From Salinivenus lutea (GTDB lineage: Bacteria; Bacteroidota; Rhodothermia; Rhodothermales; Salinibacteraceae): a DNA stretch of 64,000 bases. Positions 37,975 to 46,528 of the stretch are shown here, one piece after another. The stretch is from NCBI GenBank assembly GCA_002894685.1, contig NCRC01000009.1:56055-120054 (forward strand), read 5' to 3'. Numbering within the stretch: position 1 is the stretch's first letter; every line of letters begins with the position of its first letter. The position numbers and the translations under genes were made by a program. Under the pieces are notes generated by a model, which had not been told where the DNA came from, did not search any database, and was given only the letters and a program-made list of their open reading frames with translations.

Positions 37975-39303
37975 CTACTCAGACAAAAGATTCGGCTCGT
38001 CCGGGTCGTGCGCCTCCTCGTCCACCTGCGCCTCCAGGCGCCCGTCCCGTTCCACGTCCGCCGTGCGGGCCTGGTCGCGAACAGACGAGGCCGCCGGGCC
38101 GGTGCCCTCGCTCTTGGCGTCCGATCCGGCCATGGGCACCTGAACAATGCGGTACGTCGGCTCCGGCATCTCCACGCCCGCCTCGTCCAGCGTCGCCTTG
38201 ACGAGCCGAATCGACTCGCTTTGCACCTTGGCGAAGTCCGTGGTGGACTGATCCACCCAGCCGTGGTAGCGGACGGTCACCGAGGAGTCGCCGAGGGACA
38301 CGATGCGAGCAAACGGCGCCGGGTCCTCCAGAATGCCGTTCATCTCCGCCAGCGTGTCGGTCCCCAGCCGCTGCACCCTGGACAGATCTTCTTCCGCCCC
38401 TACGCCCACCTCAAAGACCACCAGGCGGCGCGCATTGAGCGTGTAGTTGACGAGCACATTCTTGAACACCGTCGCGTTCGGCATCCGCACGTGGTTGCCT
38501 TCGAAGGTCAGGAGCACCAGCTCCCGGGCCGTCAGCCGCACCACCCGCCCTTCGTACTCCTCAATGGCCACAATGTCGTTCACCCGAAACGGCTGGCGGA
38601 TGCTCATGAGAACCCCGGCCAGGTAGTTCTCAATGATGTCCCGAAACGCAAACCCGACGGCCAGCCCGGCCACCCCGGCCGTTCCCAAGAGCGCCCCCAC
38701 CAGCGACGTGACCCCGAGCAGGTCAAACGTGACAATCAGTCCGATGAGCACCAGCACCACCTGGATGGATCGATAGATGAGGCTCCAAGCCAGTGGGCTG
38801 AGCCCAAAGCGCCGGTTCGTCTCCCAACGCCCAATCCAGCGGGCGATGAGGCCCGTGAAAAGAAGAATGACAAGCGCAATGAGCCCCACAGGCAGATACT
38901 CGAGGAACCCCGTCCCGTAGTCTTCGAGACGAGACACAACCGGGGCCACGCGATCCGCAAGATCGGTTTCCGCCGTCACGGAATTCTCGACGTAGCGCAC
39001 GCCCTCGAACTCCTGGGCCAGCCGTTCGGCCTCGGCGGCCGCCTGCGGGTCCACGACGGTGCCCTCCAGGCGGGCCACCCCGTTCCGAACCGTCACCGAG
39101 ATTCGCCCGAACGCGTCGATCTCGTTGAACGTGGCCTGCAGCCGCGCCTCTACCTGTGCATCCGCCGCCCGGGGGGCCTCCTGCGTCGTGTCCGCCGCCG
39201 CGGAATCGGGCCCTGGCACGGCCTGCTGGGCGGCCGCGGGCGGGGCCGCTCCGCCCCACACGAGAATCCCGAGCACAAGACCAAGGCGAAGAAACCGGAT
39301 CAT
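37975..39303 (-). CDS. MscS-family mechanosensitive channel with N-terminal BON domain
   Basis: Releases ions or osmolytes when membrane tension rises. The 442-residue protein has a signal peptide, a BON-like segment (about 50-115: LQATFNEIDAFGRISVTVRN, GTVVDPQAAAEAERLAQEFE), two or three membrane helices, then the MscS pore helix (GVAGLAVGFAFRDIIENYLA, LMSIRQPFRVNDIVAI) and the beta domain GRVVRLTARELVLLTFEGNH. The end has an acidic, low-complexity tail. The start at 39303 (MIRFLRLGLVLGILVWGG) fits a signal peptide. Fusion of a lipid-binding periplasmic BON domain to MscS is an occasional architecture and may tune gating. Convergent with the flavoprotein gene. Confidence 0.9.
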   Translation of the reverse strand: MIRFLRLGLVLGILVWGGAAPPAAAQQAVPGPDSAAADTTQEAPRAADAQVEARLQATFNEIDAFGRISVTVRNGVARLEGTVVDPQAAAEAERLAQEFEGVRYVENSVTAETDLADRVAPVVSRLEDYGTGFLEYLPVGLIALVILLFTGLIARWIGRWETNRRFGLSPLAWSLIYRSIQVVLVLIGLIVTFDLLGVTSLVGALLGTAGVAGLAVGFAFRDIIENYLAGVLMSIRQPFRVNDIVAIEEYEGRVVRLTARELVLLTFEGNHVRMPNATVFKNVLVNYTLNARRLVVFEVGVGAEEDLSRVQRLGTDTLAEMNGILEDPAPFARIVSLGDSSVTVRYHGWVDQSTTDFAKVQSESIRLVKATLDEAGVEMPEPTYRIVQVPMAGSDAKSEGTGPAASSVRDQARTADVERDGRLEAQVDEEAHDPDEPNLLSE

Positions 39304-39357
39304 GGCGGTCGCGGGACGTGGGCCCCGGTTGCGAAGGTGCGGTGTTGCGAATGGCGG

Positions 39358-39786
39358 CTACGCGGACTCCCCGTAGATCGTGGCGAGGAGCGAGCGGCGC
39401 CCGCCGTTGTCGCGGTGCTCGTTGAGATAGATGCCCTGCCACGTGCCGAAGGCGAGGCGCCCATCGCGAATCGGGAGGGACAGGCTCGTGTCGAGCATCG
39501 CCGCCTTGATGTGAGCGGGCATGTCGTCGGGCCCCTCCACGGTGTGCTCGTAGTACGGCTGGTTTTCGGGCATCATCTCGTTGAAGTGGCGCTCCAGATC
39601 GCGCCGGACGGCGGGCGCCGCATTTTCGTTGATTGTGAGGGACGCCGAGGTGTGCTGGAGAAACAGGTGCAGGATCCCCACCTGATACTCAGCGATGGCG
39701 GGCACCTGGTCGCGAATCGTGTCGGTCACCAGGTGAAAGCCGCGCTCCTTCGGCGGAAGGGTAATCTTGGTCTGAGTCCACTCCAT
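39358..39786 (-). CDS. yjbQ: YjbQ family (UPF0047) protein
   Basis: A 142-residue cytoplasmic protein with the YjbQ signatures: LFLQHTSASLTINENAAPAV, DMPAHIKAAMLDTSLSLPIR and GRLAFGTWQGIYLNEHRDNG. Members have secondary thiamine-phosphate synthase activity in vitro; the physiological role remains uncertain. The ATG at 39786 (MEWTQTKITLPPKERG) is the family start; upstream in-frame sequence overlaps the next gene's end. It lies 54 bp upstream of the MscS gene on the same strand and 44 bp downstream of the EEP lipoprotein gene, so all three may share a transcript. Confidence 0.9.
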   Translation of the reverse strand: MEWTQTKITLPPKERGFHLVTDTIRDQVPAIAEYQVGILHLFLQHTSASLTINENAAPAVRRDLERHFNEMMPENQPYYEHTVEGPDDMPAHIKAAMLDTSLSLPIRDGRLAFGTWQGIYLNEHRDNGGRRSLLATIYGESA

Positions 39787-39830
39787 GAGGTTGTGGTTGT
39801 CGGGTGATTCGAGAAGCCGGCGAGGGGAGA

Positions 39831-41072
39831 TCAGGACTCCGGGCGCACGTCGACCCAGACGGGAAAGTGGTCGCTGGCCGGGGGCGCGCTGGTGTCCCGC
39901 TCGGTCGGTCGCCACACGCCGCTATCGTCCACCGACAGGCCCTCGGACGGCAGCACGTAGTCGATGCGCCCGCCCCATCGCGCAGTCGCGTCCGGTGTAA
40001 GATCGGGGAAGGCGTTCATGCCCGCGGAGGCGGCCGTGGGCACCACGTCGCCCTGCGTGCGGGGATGGTCGAGGAGCGACCGCACGGCGTCCCGGAAGCG
40101 ACTCTCCTCGTCGGGATCCGCGTTCAGGTCGCCCATCACCACGAACCGGGCGTCGGCGTGCAGTCCGCCCACCTGCCCCGAATCGTCCTCGATGTAGGCG
40201 TCCCCACTCAGGTAATCGGCCCAGAGCCGGATCTCGTCGTGGTTGCGGCGATCGTTGCGCTGGGCCACGCCGTCGAAGCCCGGCGGGGTCGGGTGGCTGG
40301 CCAGCAGATGAAGGACGGAGCCGTCCGGCAGGCGCACCGGCACGTCCCAGTGGCTCTTCGAAGAGAGGCGCATCTCGTCCCATTCCGCCTCCGAATACCA
40401 CGGCTCGCCCGTAGTGGAATCAATCGGCACCGCGGCATCGGGCATCGCGGACCACTCCAGGAGGCGGAAGGTGCGAATCGAGTCGCGAAGCACCGTGAGG
40501 TCGTCCCGCACAAACAGCGCCATGCCGTACTGGCCGGGGAAAGTGCCAAAGCCCCAGGCGTCGTTGCCGTAGGCCCGGCCGGCGTCGGTTTGCGAGGCGA
40601 CACTTCCATCTTCGGGCGACGCGGGCACCTCCGGGACCGTCGAGACGACCCGCCCGTCGTTGTTCAGGTCGAACCCACTGGGAATCCCCGTATTCACGGG
40701 CAGCATGACCGGCTGGTAGGTGAGGCCCTCCAGCGAGTCGGCCTGCGGGGAGGACAGGTAGTGGTGCACGAATCGCTGTGCGTTGTGCCCCTCCGGATCG
40801 CCGGCCCGGTAGCCTGGATCGCCCGGCTGGTCGTACGTCATCTCGTTGACGAGCAGGACGTCGGGGCGGAGCGACTGAACCTGGGCCGCGGCCGCCTGCA
40901 GTCGTGGGTGGTCGCGCCGGCGAAGATCCGCCGTGCGCACGTCCTCAATGTTGTACGTCATCACCCGAACGGGATCTGCCGCCCCCTCCTCTTCCTCCGC
41001 ACACCCGAACACCAGCCCCACCGTCCCCAGAACCGCGAGAAGTCTTGCACTGCCCGACAACCAATCATTCAT
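39831..41072 (-). CDS. Lipoprotein of the endonuclease/exonuclease/phosphatase (EEP) fold
   Basis: A 413-residue exported lipoprotein: signal MNDWLSGSARLLAVLGTVGL with lipobox V-F-G-C near residue 24. The EEP fold motifs are present: VMTYNIEDVRTADL near residue 37, LLVNEMTYDQ (Glu for metal), ASHPTPPGFDG with H, VMGDLNADPDEESRF and near the end APPASDHFPVWVDV with Asp-His. These bind a divalent metal and cleave phosphodiesters or phosphomonoesters. Extracellular location suggests phosphate scavenging or nuclease activity; the exact substrate is not decided. Same strand as yjbQ. Confidence 0.87.
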   Translation of the reverse strand: MNDWLSGSARLLAVLGTVGLVFGCAEEEEGAADPVRVMTYNIEDVRTADLRRRDHPRLQAAAAQVQSLRPDVLLVNEMTYDQPGDPGYRAGDPEGHNAQRFVHHYLSSPQADSLEGLTYQPVMLPVNTGIPSGFDLNNDGRVVSTVPEVPASPEDGSVASQTDAGRAYGNDAWGFGTFPGQYGMALFVRDDLTVLRDSIRTFRLLEWSAMPDAAVPIDSTTGEPWYSEAEWDEMRLSSKSHWDVPVRLPDGSVLHLLASHPTPPGFDGVAQRNDRRNHDEIRLWADYLSGDAYIEDDSGQVGGLHADARFVVMGDLNADPDEESRFRDAVRSLLDHPRTQGDVVPTAASAGMNAFPDLTPDATARWGGRIDYVLPSEGLSVDDSGVWRPTERDTSAPPASDHFPVWVDVRPES

Positions 41073-41205
41073 GCCAATACCGACAGAGTGAGAAACGACA
41101 CGACGCTGCAGTTTAGCAACATAGCCTTTACACTTTGCGAACTATCCCCTTCCCTTTGATCAGACTTCATCTTCACTGATTCCTCAACTCGTCCTTCCGC
41201 CCCCC

Positions 41206-41607
41206 ATGGCCCGTCTCAGCGAACGGATCCCAACCGTCGCCCTCCTGGTGGGCCTCTGCCTGCTCGTCTCCGGGTGTCTCAAGACGCACATCGTCACGGA
41301 TCGGACGCCCTCGAGCGAGAAGGCCGAGCTGCTGTGGGCCCACGGGTTCGTCAACGGCCTGGTCCCCCCCGTCAACGCGCCCCTGGACACGGCACCGGTG
41401 TGTGGCGAAGCGGGCGTGTCGGAGGTCTATTTCCGACAAACGTTCGTCCAGGGGGTGGCCCAGGGGCTCACCAGTAGCCTCTATGCCCCGCAGCGCTTTA
41501 CGGCAACCTGCGCCCAGGGCGGCATGTCGGCGACCGTTCTGCCTCCGGTCGATCTCCCCGAGCGTGCGTCCGGGGGCGCCCCTCCGGCGTCCGCAGCCAC
41601 AAAATAG
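41206..41607 (+). CDS. Bor-like lipoprotein, copy 1
   Basis: A 133-residue lipoprotein: signal peptide RIPTVALLVGLCLLVSGC with the lipobox Cys at about residue 24. The mature part matches the pattern of the phage/Iss Bor family: HGFVNGL, then a Cys (VCGEAGVSEV), QTFVQGVAQGLTSSLYAPQR and TATC. Two Cys residues in the mature domain probably form a disulfide. Bor proteins are surface lipoproteins linked to serum resistance in enterobacteria; here a role in general envelope biology is more likely. A paralogue follows 55 bp downstream in the same orientation (41663-42091). Confidence 0.8.
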   Translation: MARLSERIPTVALLVGLCLLVSGCLKTHIVTDRTPSSEKAELLWAHGFVNGLVPPVNAPLDTAPVCGEAGVSEVYFRQTFVQGVAQGLTSSLYAPQRFTATCAQGGMSATVLPPVDLPERASGGAPPASAATK

Positions 41608-41662
41608 CCGTCGGCGAGCGCCTTGTCACATCCCGATTCGCTCACCACACTCCTTCGTTCTC

Positions 41663-42091
41663 ATGCGATCTCTCGTCCCCGCTCTTCTCGCCTGCTGCCT
41701 TCTCCTCACCGGATGTTATCAGGCCCGGATGACCACCGGCCGGGAGGCGTCGAACACGGTCGTCGAAAAGAAGTGGGCCCCCGCGTACCTCTACGGACTC
41801 GTGCCCGCCCGCGTGGATGTCTCCGATGAGTGCACCAACGGCATCGCGACGGCGGAGCGCAAGATGTCCTTTCTGAACATGCTCGTCAGCGGACTGACGC
41901 TCAGCATCTACTCCCCGCAGTCCGTGACCGTGACCTGCGCCGGCGGAAGCATGTCCGCCCACATGGCCCCAGCAGACACGCAGCGTCCCCCCGGGACCCC
42001 AGCGGACGATGCGGACGCAGGGCAACGGGCCGCGGCGCCCCAGTCGCTCTTCTTGCAGGAGGCCGTGCCGGGTCGCGTCCAGTCCGAGTAG
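41663..42091 (+). CDS. Bor-like lipoprotein, copy 2
   Basis: A 142-residue lipoprotein: MRSLVPALLACCLLLTGC with lipobox L-T-G-C at residue 18, then a Bor-type mature domain (WAPAYLYGLVPARVDVSDEC, FLNMLVSGLTLSIYSPQSVT, VTCAGGSMSAH). It shares with the upstream copy the order: aromatic/hydrophobic strand, Cys, SGLTLSIYxPQ-like turn, V-T-C. This is an evident tandem duplication that has diverged. Its C-terminus has an extra proline/aspartate-rich tail of about 45 residues. The start is the ATG at 41663; the frame is open upstream (to 41402) but there it overlaps copy 1. Convergent with hisS. Confidence 0.8.
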   Translation: MRSLVPALLACCLLLTGCYQARMTTGREASNTVVEKKWAPAYLYGLVPARVDVSDECTNGIATAERKMSFLNMLVSGLTLSIYSPQSVTVTCAGGSMSAHMAPADTQRPPGTPADDADAGQRAAAPQSLFLQEAVPGRVQSE

Positions 42092-42141
42092 GTCCTCTCG
42101 AGGGGAGGCATGCGGCTGGGGCCCCAGCGATGTGGACGCTC

Positions 42142-43455
42142 TTACGCCGCCCCTTCGGCGTCGACCTGTGCGGTCAGGTGCTCCACGAGGTCGGCAAACG
42201 GAACCTCCGTCTGCTCCCCGCTCGCCATTTCCTTCACCGTGGCGGCCTCGGCCTCCAGTTCGTTGTCGCCGATGATGAGCGTGTAGGGGGCGGCCTGGCG
42301 GTTTGCCTCCTTCATCTGCGCCTTGAGGGAGCGCCCCTTCAGGTCGTGGGCCACGTGCAGGCCCGCGTCGCGGAGGGCCTGTGTGGTGCGAAAGACCCAC
42401 CGCTCGGCGGCCTCGCCCAGGGCGGCAATGAACACATCGGGACGGGGCACGCTCGGGCGCTCGGTGCCCGCGGCGTCGAGGGCCAGGAAGAGGCGCTCCA
42501 TCCCGGCCGCAAACCCGACAGCGGGGACCGGCGCGTCGCTCCCCAGCACCTCGGCCAGCCGGTCGTAGCGCCCGCCCCCGGCCAGGGCGCTCTGGGCCCC
42601 GAGGGCCGCACTTTCGAGTTCAAAGGTGGTCTCGGTGTAGTAGTCGAGGCCGCGGACGAGGAACGGATCCTCCTCATAGTCCACGTCCAGGTCGGCTAGC
42701 AGGCGCTTCACCCGGTCGTAGTGCGCCAGGCTGTCGTCGCCGACGAAGTCGATCAGTTGGGGCGCTCCCTGCAGGATGTTCTGTTCGTGCTCCAGCTTCG
42801 TGTCGAGGACGCGGAGGGGGTTGCGCTCCAGGCGGCGCCGGCTCGTGTCCGACAGTTCGTCTTCGTAGGTCTGGAGGTAGTCGCGCAGGGCCGCCACGTA
42901 CTCCTCCCGACGCTCGGGCGTGCCCAGGGTGTTGAGGCGGAGGCGCGTCTCAGGAATGCCGAGCGCCTCGTAGATTGCCATCATAGAGGCAATGGTTTCG
43001 GCGTCGGCCCGGGCATCGTCGGCCCCGATGACCTCGACCCCGAACTGGTGAAACTGTCGGTAGCGCCCCTTCTGCGGCTGCTCGGCCCGGAAGCACGGCC
43101 CAACGTAGTACAGCTTCTGCACGCCGCCGCGCTGATCGAGATGGTGCTGGAGAAAGGACCGCATCACGGGCGCCGTCACCTCCGGCCGGAGCACGTACTG
43201 CGTGCCGGATCGCTCGAACGCGAACATCTCCTTCTGCACGATGTCGGTGGCCTCCCCTACGCCCCGCGCCACGAGCTCTGTGGGCTCCAGCACGGGCGTA
43301 CGGATCTCGTCGAAATTGTGGCGCTCCAGGACCTCGCGCACGGTGGCTTCCACAAAGCGCCACTCCGCACTGGCGGCGACGCGGGTGTCCCCGTCGTCGG
43401 TATACGGGTCCGGCAGGATGTCGAAGGTGCCCTTGATGTTTTGAAAAGTACTCAC
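42142..43455 (-). CDS. hisS: Histidine--tRNA ligase
   Basis: Class II aminoacyl-tRNA synthetase charging tRNA-His. The 437-residue product has motif 1 region (IRTPVLEPTELVARGVG), motif 2 (FRAEQPQKGRYRQFHQFGVE), the histidine-specific LVRGLDYYTETTFE and GGGRYDRLAEVLGS, and a C-terminal anticodon-binding domain (DVFIAALGEAAERWVF to the end). Length is normal. It lies 39 bp downstream of the ptsN-like gene on the same strand and may be cotranscribed with it. The convergent Bor-like gene ends 51 bp away; GCTGGGGCCCCAGC (42115-42128), a perfect palindrome, lies between and might act as a shared terminator. Confidence 0.97.
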   Translation of the reverse strand: MSTFQNIKGTFDILPDPYTDDGDTRVAASAEWRFVEATVREVLERHNFDEIRTPVLEPTELVARGVGEATDIVQKEMFAFERSGTQYVLRPEVTAPVMRSFLQHHLDQRGGVQKLYYVGPCFRAEQPQKGRYRQFHQFGVEVIGADDARADAETIASMMAIYEALGIPETRLRLNTLGTPERREEYVAALRDYLQTYEDELSDTSRRRLERNPLRVLDTKLEHEQNILQGAPQLIDFVGDDSLAHYDRVKRLLADLDVDYEEDPFLVRGLDYYTETTFELESAALGAQSALAGGGRYDRLAEVLGSDAPVPAVGFAAGMERLFLALDAAGTERPSVPRPDVFIAALGEAAERWVFRTTQALRDAGLHVAHDLKGRSLKAQMKEANRQAAPYTLIIGDNELEAEAATVKEMASGEQTEVPFADLVEHLTAQVDAEGAA

Positions 43456-43494
43456 GGATCGGTCGGTTGATGGGTCGAACAGATGTACGGGGCG

Positions 43495-43980
43495 CTACCC
43501 GCGCAGGGCCGCCTCGCCTTCACGGAGGGTCTCGATGATGGATTCCGGAGTGTCGGCCCCGAGGAGACGCTCCCGAAAGCCGTCGCGGCTGACGAGACGG
43601 GAAATGCGGCCCAGAATTTTGATGTGTTGGGACTTGTGATCTTCGGGCCCGACCAGCAGAAGCACCAGCCGCACCGGCGTGTCGTCGATGGCCCCGAACT
43701 CGATCGGCTCGGCGGTCGTGGCGAACGACGCGACGGTTTCTGTGGCCGCCGACGTTTTGGCGTGCGGGAGGCCCAGCCCCTTCCCGACCCCGGTGGACAT
43801 CATCTCCTCTCGCTCGAAGATGGCGGTGCGCACCGACTCCAGGTGGTCGATGCCTTGATGCCCCTCCAGTAGATCCACGAGGGCATCAATCACGGTTGTC
43901 TTTGAGGTGCCGGGCAGCCCCAACCGGATGCGCTCGGGGCTCAGGAGCTGATTGATTTCCGTGATCTGCGTCGGCGACAT
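43495..43980 (-). CDS. PTS IIA (PtsN/fructose-type) domain protein
   Basis: A 161-residue IIA-Fru/Ntr-type domain. Phosphoacceptor His is visible in GLGLPHAKTSAAT (near residue 74), with the surrounding IFEREEMMSTGVGKG typical of this fold. The C-terminal part (LVLLLVGPEDHKSQHIKILG) completes it. In proteobacteria PtsN controls potassium and nitrogen functions via a nitrogen PTS; here no HPr or EI is linked, so the partner is unknown. The ATG at 43980 fits domain length. Immediately upstream of hisS; the SLC12-like transporter begins 251 bp away divergently, an attractive but unproven link between IIA phosphorylation and ion transport. Confidence 0.85.
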   Translation of the reverse strand: MSPTQITEINQLLSPERIRLGLPGTSKTTVIDALVDLLEGHQGIDHLESVRTAIFEREEMMSTGVGKGLGLPHAKTSAATETVASFATTAEPIEFGAIDDTPVRLVLLLVGPEDHKSQHIKILGRISRLVSRDGFRERLLGADTPESIIETLREGEAALRG

Positions 43981-44231
43981 CCCTCGGGCGATTCGATGAT
44001 GAGGCGCAGCGGCGGGCGGGAGTCTTCGAATTCCAGAAAGGGCGAACGGTCCCGTAAAGCCAGGTGTTCGCCGGCGGCCGCTTTTGAAGCAGATTGCACG
44101 GAGCCCCGTCCTCCGACTCGGCCGCCCCCCATGCGAATTGGGGACTGTCCCCGGTGCCCCGTACGTTCCGTAGTGGACAGGTCCTCTTCCGGCTCGCTCA
44201 TCGGCGCCCCCCTCGCTCATCCCCCGCTGCC

Positions 44232-46523
44232 ATGCCTCACGACGACTCGGCGTCTTCCTCCGACCCCCCCGCCCCGGACGCGGAGGCGAACGCCTCCGAC
44301 ACGGCCGAGATGGATGAGGGCTTGACGTCCGGGGAAACGCCCATCTCAAGCCGAAAAAAATTCGGCACCTTCGGGGGCGTCTTTACCCCCACGCTCCTGA
44401 CGATCCTGGGCGTGATCATGTTCGTGCGGGAGGGCTGGATCATTGGCAACGCCGGCCTGCTCGGCGGGCTCCTCATCATCGGCGTCGGGTTTGGCATCAC
44501 GCTCTGCACAGCACTGGCGATGTCGTCAATCGCCACCAACATCCGCATCGGGGCGGGCGGGGCGTACGCCGTGATCGCACAGTCGCTGGGGCTGGAGGTG
44601 GGCGGAAGCGTCGGCATTCCGCGCTACCTGTCCCAGGCGCTCGCCGTCACGATGTACATCTTTGGCTTCCGGGAGGGCTGGCTCTACATGTTTCCGGGGC
44701 ATTCGGCGCTGCTGGTCGACGTCTGCACGTTTATCGTCCTCTACGGCATCGCCTACGTGAGCGCCGATTTCGCCATCCGCGTGCAGTACCTGATCATGGT
44801 GGTCATCGGGGCGGCGCTCGTGTCCATCGGGGCCGCCGCCGCGACGGGGTCGATGCAGTACGGCCTCGGCGAAATTCAACTGTGGGGCGACTTCGTGGGC
44901 ACCCCCGACAATCCGGCCGAACCCCAGTCGTTCTGGATTGTCTTTGCCGTCTTCTTTCCCGCCACGACCGGCATCATGGCCGGGGCCAACATGAGCGGCG
45001 ACCTGAAGGACCCGAAGCGGAGCATCCCCGTCGGCACCCTGGCGGCGATTGGCGTGGCGTTTCTGATTTACGTGGTGCTCGCCATCTGGCTGGCGCGCTC
45101 GGCGACGCCGGAGGAGCTGACGGGGTCGTACTACGTGATGATGGAGGAGGCGTACTGGCCCTCTGCCGTGCTGGCGGGCCTGCTGGGGGCCACCTTCTCC
45201 TCGGCCCTCGCCTCGCTGGTCGGCTCCGGTCGCATCCTGCAGGCCATGGGGGCCCACCAGGTGGTGCCCGCCTCCGACTGGCTGGCCCACCGCGCCCCCA
45301 ACGGCGAGCCGCGCCACGCCATGATGGTGACGGGCGGCCTCGTCTTTGCCTCTCTGCTGGTGCGGGACCTGAATGCGATCGCCCCGCTCATCACGATGTT
45401 CTTCCTGGTCACCTACGCCATGATCTGCGCGGCGGTCCTCATCGAGCAGAGCCTCGACCTCGTGAGCTTCCGCCCCCGCCTGCGCATCCCCCTCTGGGTG
45501 TCGTTCCTCGGGCTGCTGGGCTCCCTCCTGGCCATGTTCATCATCAACCCCACGGTCAGCTTCGTCGCGCTCGTCGTCACGCTCGGGGTGTACGCCGTGC
45601 TGGTGCGCCGCCACCTCGACGCCCCGTTCGAGGACGTCCGGAGCGGCCTTTTCGTCGCACTCGCGGAGTGGGCGGCCAAAAAGGTGACGGAGCTCCCCAC
45701 GATGCAGGAACGCGCCTGGAAGCCCAACCTGCTCGTGCCGGTCGAGTCGCCGAGCGACCTGCGCGGCACCTTCCTCACGATCCAGGACCTCACGTCCCCC
45801 CAGGGCTCCGTCAAAATCGTGGGCCTGCCGTCCCACGACAACGTCGACTCGCTCCAGGAGCGCATTGACACCCTCTCCCACGCCTTCCGCGACCGGGGCG
45901 TGTTTGCGTCCGCCACGGTCATCGACGCCGGCGGGTTTGCCGACGGGCTGCGGGCCGGCATGCAGGCCCTCCGCGGCGCCTTTTTCCGCCCCAACGTGGT
46001 ATTTCTGCGGATGCCCGAGGCGGAGACGCGGGAGGACGATTACCGCCACATCATCCGGGAGGCCGACCGGGAGGCGGTCGGCACCCTCCTGTACGCGCCC
46101 CACCCGCGGGCGGCCCTCGGCCAGCGGCAGACCATCAACGTGTGGATCCACGACCGGAGCCCCGACTGGCGCCTGTCACTGGAGATCGGCAACCTCGACC
46201 TGGCGCTTCTCAGCGGATACAAGCTCTCCCAAAACTGGGACGCCCAGCTTCGGCTCGTCACGGCCCTTCGCGACCCGGACGAGGAGGCGAAGGCGCGCGA
46301 CTTCCTGGAGAAGCTGATCGACCTCGGCCGCTTCTCCAACGCCACGGCCACGGTGGGGACGGTGCCCTTCTCGGACTACATTCGGCAGGCCCCGCAGGCC
46401 GACCTCAACATCTTCGGCCTTCAGCCGGAGCCGGATTTTGAGGTCATCCGGCGGCTGGTGGATGCGACGGACTCCACCTGCATGTTTGTGCGCGACTCGG
46501 GGCGAGAGTCCGCCCTGGCGTAG
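44232..46523 (+). CDS. APC-superfamily/SLC12-like transporter with large cytoplasmic C-terminal domain
   Basis: A 763-residue transporter related to cation-chloride cotransporters and amino-acid permeases. An acidic leader of about 45 residues precedes the membrane core, which begins KFGTFGGVFTPTLLTILGVI; the FGGVFTPxxLxxLGVI opening is typical of SLC12. The core runs to about residue 470 with 12 helices, for example FWIVFAVFFPATTGIMAGAN and YVVLAIWLARSATPEELT. Residues about 500-763 form a cytoplasmic domain as in SLC12 proteins (LQDLTSPQGSVKIVGLPSHD replaced by alternating alpha/beta). Predicted to move K+/Cl- or Na+/Cl-, relevant to halophilic life; substrate not proven. The ATG at 44232 (MPHDDSASSS) matches the acidic leader. 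Confidence 0.82.
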   Translation: MPHDDSASSSDPPAPDAEANASDTAEMDEGLTSGETPISSRKKFGTFGGVFTPTLLTILGVIMFVREGWIIGNAGLLGGLLIIGVGFGITLCTALAMSSIATNIRIGAGGAYAVIAQSLGLEVGGSVGIPRYLSQALAVTMYIFGFREGWLYMFPGHSALLVDVCTFIVLYGIAYVSADFAIRVQYLIMVVIGAALVSIGAAAATGSMQYGLGEIQLWGDFVGTPDNPAEPQSFWIVFAVFFPATTGIMAGANMSGDLKDPKRSIPVGTLAAIGVAFLIYVVLAIWLARSATPEELTGSYYVMMEEAYWPSAVLAGLLGATFSSALASLVGSGRILQAMGAHQVVPASDWLAHRAPNGEPRHAMMVTGGLVFASLLVRDLNAIAPLITMFFLVTYAMICAAVLIEQSLDLVSFRPRLRIPLWVSFLGLLGSLLAMFIINPTVSFVALVVTLGVYAVLVRRHLDAPFEDVRSGLFVALAEWAAKKVTELPTMQERAWKPNLLVPVESPSDLRGTFLTIQDLTSPQGSVKIVGLPSHDNVDSLQERIDTLSHAFRDRGVFASATVIDAGGFADGLRAGMQALRGAFFRPNVVFLRMPEAETREDDYRHIIREADREAVGTLLYAPHPRAALGQRQTINVWIHDRSPDWRLSLEIGNLDLALLSGYKLSQNWDAQLRLVTALRDPDEEAKARDFLEKLIDLGRFSNATATVGTVPFSDYIRQAPQADLNIFGLQPEPDFEVIRRLVDATDSTCMFVRDSGRESALA

Positions 46524-46528
46524 CCGCT

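Noticed and set aside
43981..44231. Short reverse-strand frame extending the ptsN-like gene to 44349
   Set aside because: The extension is Arg/Pro-rich with no family match; the ATG at 43980 begins the IIA domain normally.
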